A DNA stretch of 64,000 nt from positions 13,908,501-13,972,500 of the forward strand of contig NC_079321.1 in assembly GCF_029931775.1 (NCBI RefSeq). Direction: 5' to 3'. The translations under genes were made by a program, and so were the position numbers. The notes below the pieces were generated by a model. That model was not told where the DNA came from and did not search any database. It saw only the letters and a list, made by a program, of their open reading frames with translations. The stretch comes from Euleptes europaea. Lineage: Eukaryota; Chordata; Lepidosauria; Squamata; Sphaerodactylidae. How positions within the stretch are numbered: position 1 is the first letter of the stretch; every line of letters begins with the position of its first letter. Below, piece after piece: positions 63,463 through 64,000 of the stretch.

Positions 63463-64000
63463 TCATAGAATCATAGAGTTGGAAGGGACCACCGTGGTCA
63501 TCTAGTCCAACCCCCTGCACAATGCAGGAAATTCACAACTACCTCCCCCACACACACACAGTGCCCAGAAGATGGCCAAAATGCCCTTCCTCTCATGAAC
63601 TGTCTAAGTTCATAGAATCAGCTTTGCTGACAGATAGCCATCTAGCCTCTGCTTAAAAACCTCCAGGGAAGGAGAGCTTACCACCTCCCGAAGAAGCCTG
63701 TTCCACTGAGGAACCGCTCTAACTGTTAGAAAATGCTTCCTAAGGTCTAGATGGAAACTCTTCTGATTTAATTTCAACCCGTTGGTTCTGGGCCGACCTG
63801 GGGCAACAGAAAACAACTCGGCACCATCCTCTATATGACAGCCCTTCAAATACTTGAAGATGGTTATCACATCCCCTCGCAGTCTTCTCCTTTTCAGGCT
63901 AAACATACACAGCTCCTTCAACCTTTCCTCATAGGACTTGGTCTCCAGAACCCTCACCATCTTCATTGCCCTCCTCTGGACACGTTCCAGCTTGTCTACA
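63463..64000 (-). mobile_element. CR1 LINE 3' end, runs off the window
   Basis: The minus-strand frame 63610-63966 reads [20 protein letters not shown], then [20 protein letters not shown]. Terminus CATAGAATCATAGAGTTGG at 63463. Confidence 0.93.

Overview
This is a nuclear window from a vertebrate, almost certainly a squamate reptile (lizard, possibly a gecko; species not determinable). Three split genes match amniote proteins from memory and keep the human 13q14.2 order and orientation: CDADC1 (+, last five coding exons), CAB39L (-, all eight coding exons, 338 codons) and SETDB2 (+, twelve coding exons, running off the right edge before the last exon or exons). The squamate assignment rests on the repeats: Sauria SINEs, a MIR/CORE-type tRNA SINE, a tRNA-Ala-like SINE, a 5S-rRNA-derived SINE, CR1, L1-like and RTE/Bov-B-like LINEs, hAT-like elements and a DIRS element.

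Layout. 1-12992: 3' half of CDADC1; its first intron here is filled by a 5.4-kb fossil DIRS retroelement (435-5882) next to a LINE tail. 12993-13736: short gap between two convergent genes. 13737-40.8 kb: CAB39L on the minus strand, with a 3' UTR of about 1.1 kb, coding exons between 14879 and 29074, a long first intron, and a CpG-rich promoter at about 40.44-40.80 kb. 41.2-43.2 kb: a minus-strand RTE-like LINE split by three insertions, one of which carries a fourth. 43.21-43.44 kb: SETDB2 promoter with ETS-like and NRF1-like sites. 43439-63312 and beyond: SETDB2.

How the genes relate. CDADC1 is a cytidine/dCMP-type deaminase family protein, CAB39L (MO25-beta) is the scaffold of the LKB1-STRAD kinase complex, and SETDB2 is a methyl-CpG-binding-domain H3K9 methyltransferase. 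They form a conserved neighbourhood, not an operon or pathway. All internal exon junctions given for CAB39L and SETDB2 have AG/GT borders and consistent phase, and no disabling change was seen in them. The last CDADC1 exon is a weaker call.

The most notable non-gene content is (a) a DIRS element whose internal complementary region contains the complements of both outer termini side by side, (b) a 5S-rRNA-derived SINE with perfect target-site duplications whose 3' end matches that of an RTE-like LINE in the same window, (c) the nested insertion stack upstream of SETDB2, including a solo LTR, and (d) several palindromic or MITE-like elements. I found no CRISPR array, bacterial gene, functional tRNA/rRNA gene or host gene of unknown family.
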